Assembly: GCA_964402115.1 (NCBI GenBank)
Contig: CAYOBW010000332.1
Coordinates: 1 to 7,571, forward strand
Reading direction: 5' to 3'
Length of the DNA: 7,571 nt
Origin: CAYOBW01 sp964402115
Lineage (GTDB): Bacteria; Verrucomicrobiota; Kiritimatiellia; UBA8416; CAYOBW01
The notes below the pieces were generated by a model that had not been told where the DNA came from, made no database searches, and saw nothing but the letters and a program-made list of their open reading frames with translations. A program made the translations under genes and the position numbers. Numbering within the stretch: the first letter of the stretch is position 1; the number at the start of each line of letters is the position of its first letter. This document shows positions 7,518-7,571 of the stretch, piece by piece.

Positions 7518-7571
7518 ATGAAAATCGGTATCATCACATTGCCATTTAACACCAATTACGGGGGCATTTTA
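7518..7571 (+). CDS. Polysaccharide pyruvyl transferase family protein, N-terminal fragment
   Basis: The ATG at 7518 opens a frame running off the end of the window; its 18 codons read MKIGIITLPFNTNYGGIL. The pattern 'MKIgi.T.p...NYGgiLQ' is the characteristic start of polysaccharide pyruvyl transferase family proteins (PF04230). These typically add pyruvate ketals from phosphoenolpyruvate to sugar residues, making the glycan acidic, though members with other roles exist. An A-rich stretch with an A8 run (7499-7506) lies just upstream, and the sequence 'AGAACTA' before the ATG gives no strong ribosome binding site. Only the N-terminal signature is visible, so activity and intactness cannot be judged. 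Confidence 0.75.
   Translation, partial: MKIGIITLPFNTNYGGIL

Overview
The window is part of an extracellular or capsular polysaccharide locus, most likely from a member of the Bacteroidota. Four things suggest this: the DNA is AT-rich, start codons lack strong Shine-Dalgarno sequences, the genes resemble Bacteroidota families (a short TolC-like protein beside a GumC/Wzc-type protein, an oligosaccharide flippase, a long nitroreductase with an 'HxxEKGL...GFG' N-terminal motif), and these genes commonly co-occur in that phylum. All genes are on the + strand and tightly packed. They look like one transcription unit that continues beyond both ends.

Layout: (1) 1-55, the last residues of what looks like a bacterial sugar transferase, the phosphoglycosyl transferase that starts repeat-unit synthesis on undecaprenyl phosphate. 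(2) 69-833, a half-sized, single-repeat TolC-like outer membrane protein. (3) 846-3284, a Wzz/GumC/Wzc-type polysaccharide co-polymerase whose cytoplasmic kinase-like domain keeps the Walker A lysine but has lost the other catalytic motifs. (4) An inverted repeat across the stop codon of that gene, then a 105-base gap, the longest in the window. (5) 3390-4925, a Wzy/O-antigen-ligase-fold polymerase. (6) 4922-6448, a Wzx flippase whose start overlaps the polymerase stop (ATGA). (7) 6473-7474, a nitroreductase-family flavoprotein with a long N-terminal extension. (8) 7518-7571, the first 18 codons of a polysaccharide pyruvyl transferase.

Proposed logic (inference): the sugar transferase primes the lipid carrier, the flippase moves finished repeat units across the inner membrane, the polymerase joins them in the periplasm, and the co-polymerase sets chain length. 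The half-TolC is next to the co-polymerase and may provide the route through the outer membrane, since no Wza-type export lipoprotein is visible here. The nitroreductase and pyruvyl transferase probably tailor sugars or the repeat unit.

Most interesting points: the half-TolC/pseudokinase co-polymerase pair as a possible non-Wza export apparatus; the flavoprotein-pyruvyl transferase pair; and the structured 3' end of the co-polymerase gene. I saw no RNA genes, CRISPR arrays, insertion sequences or convincing promoters.
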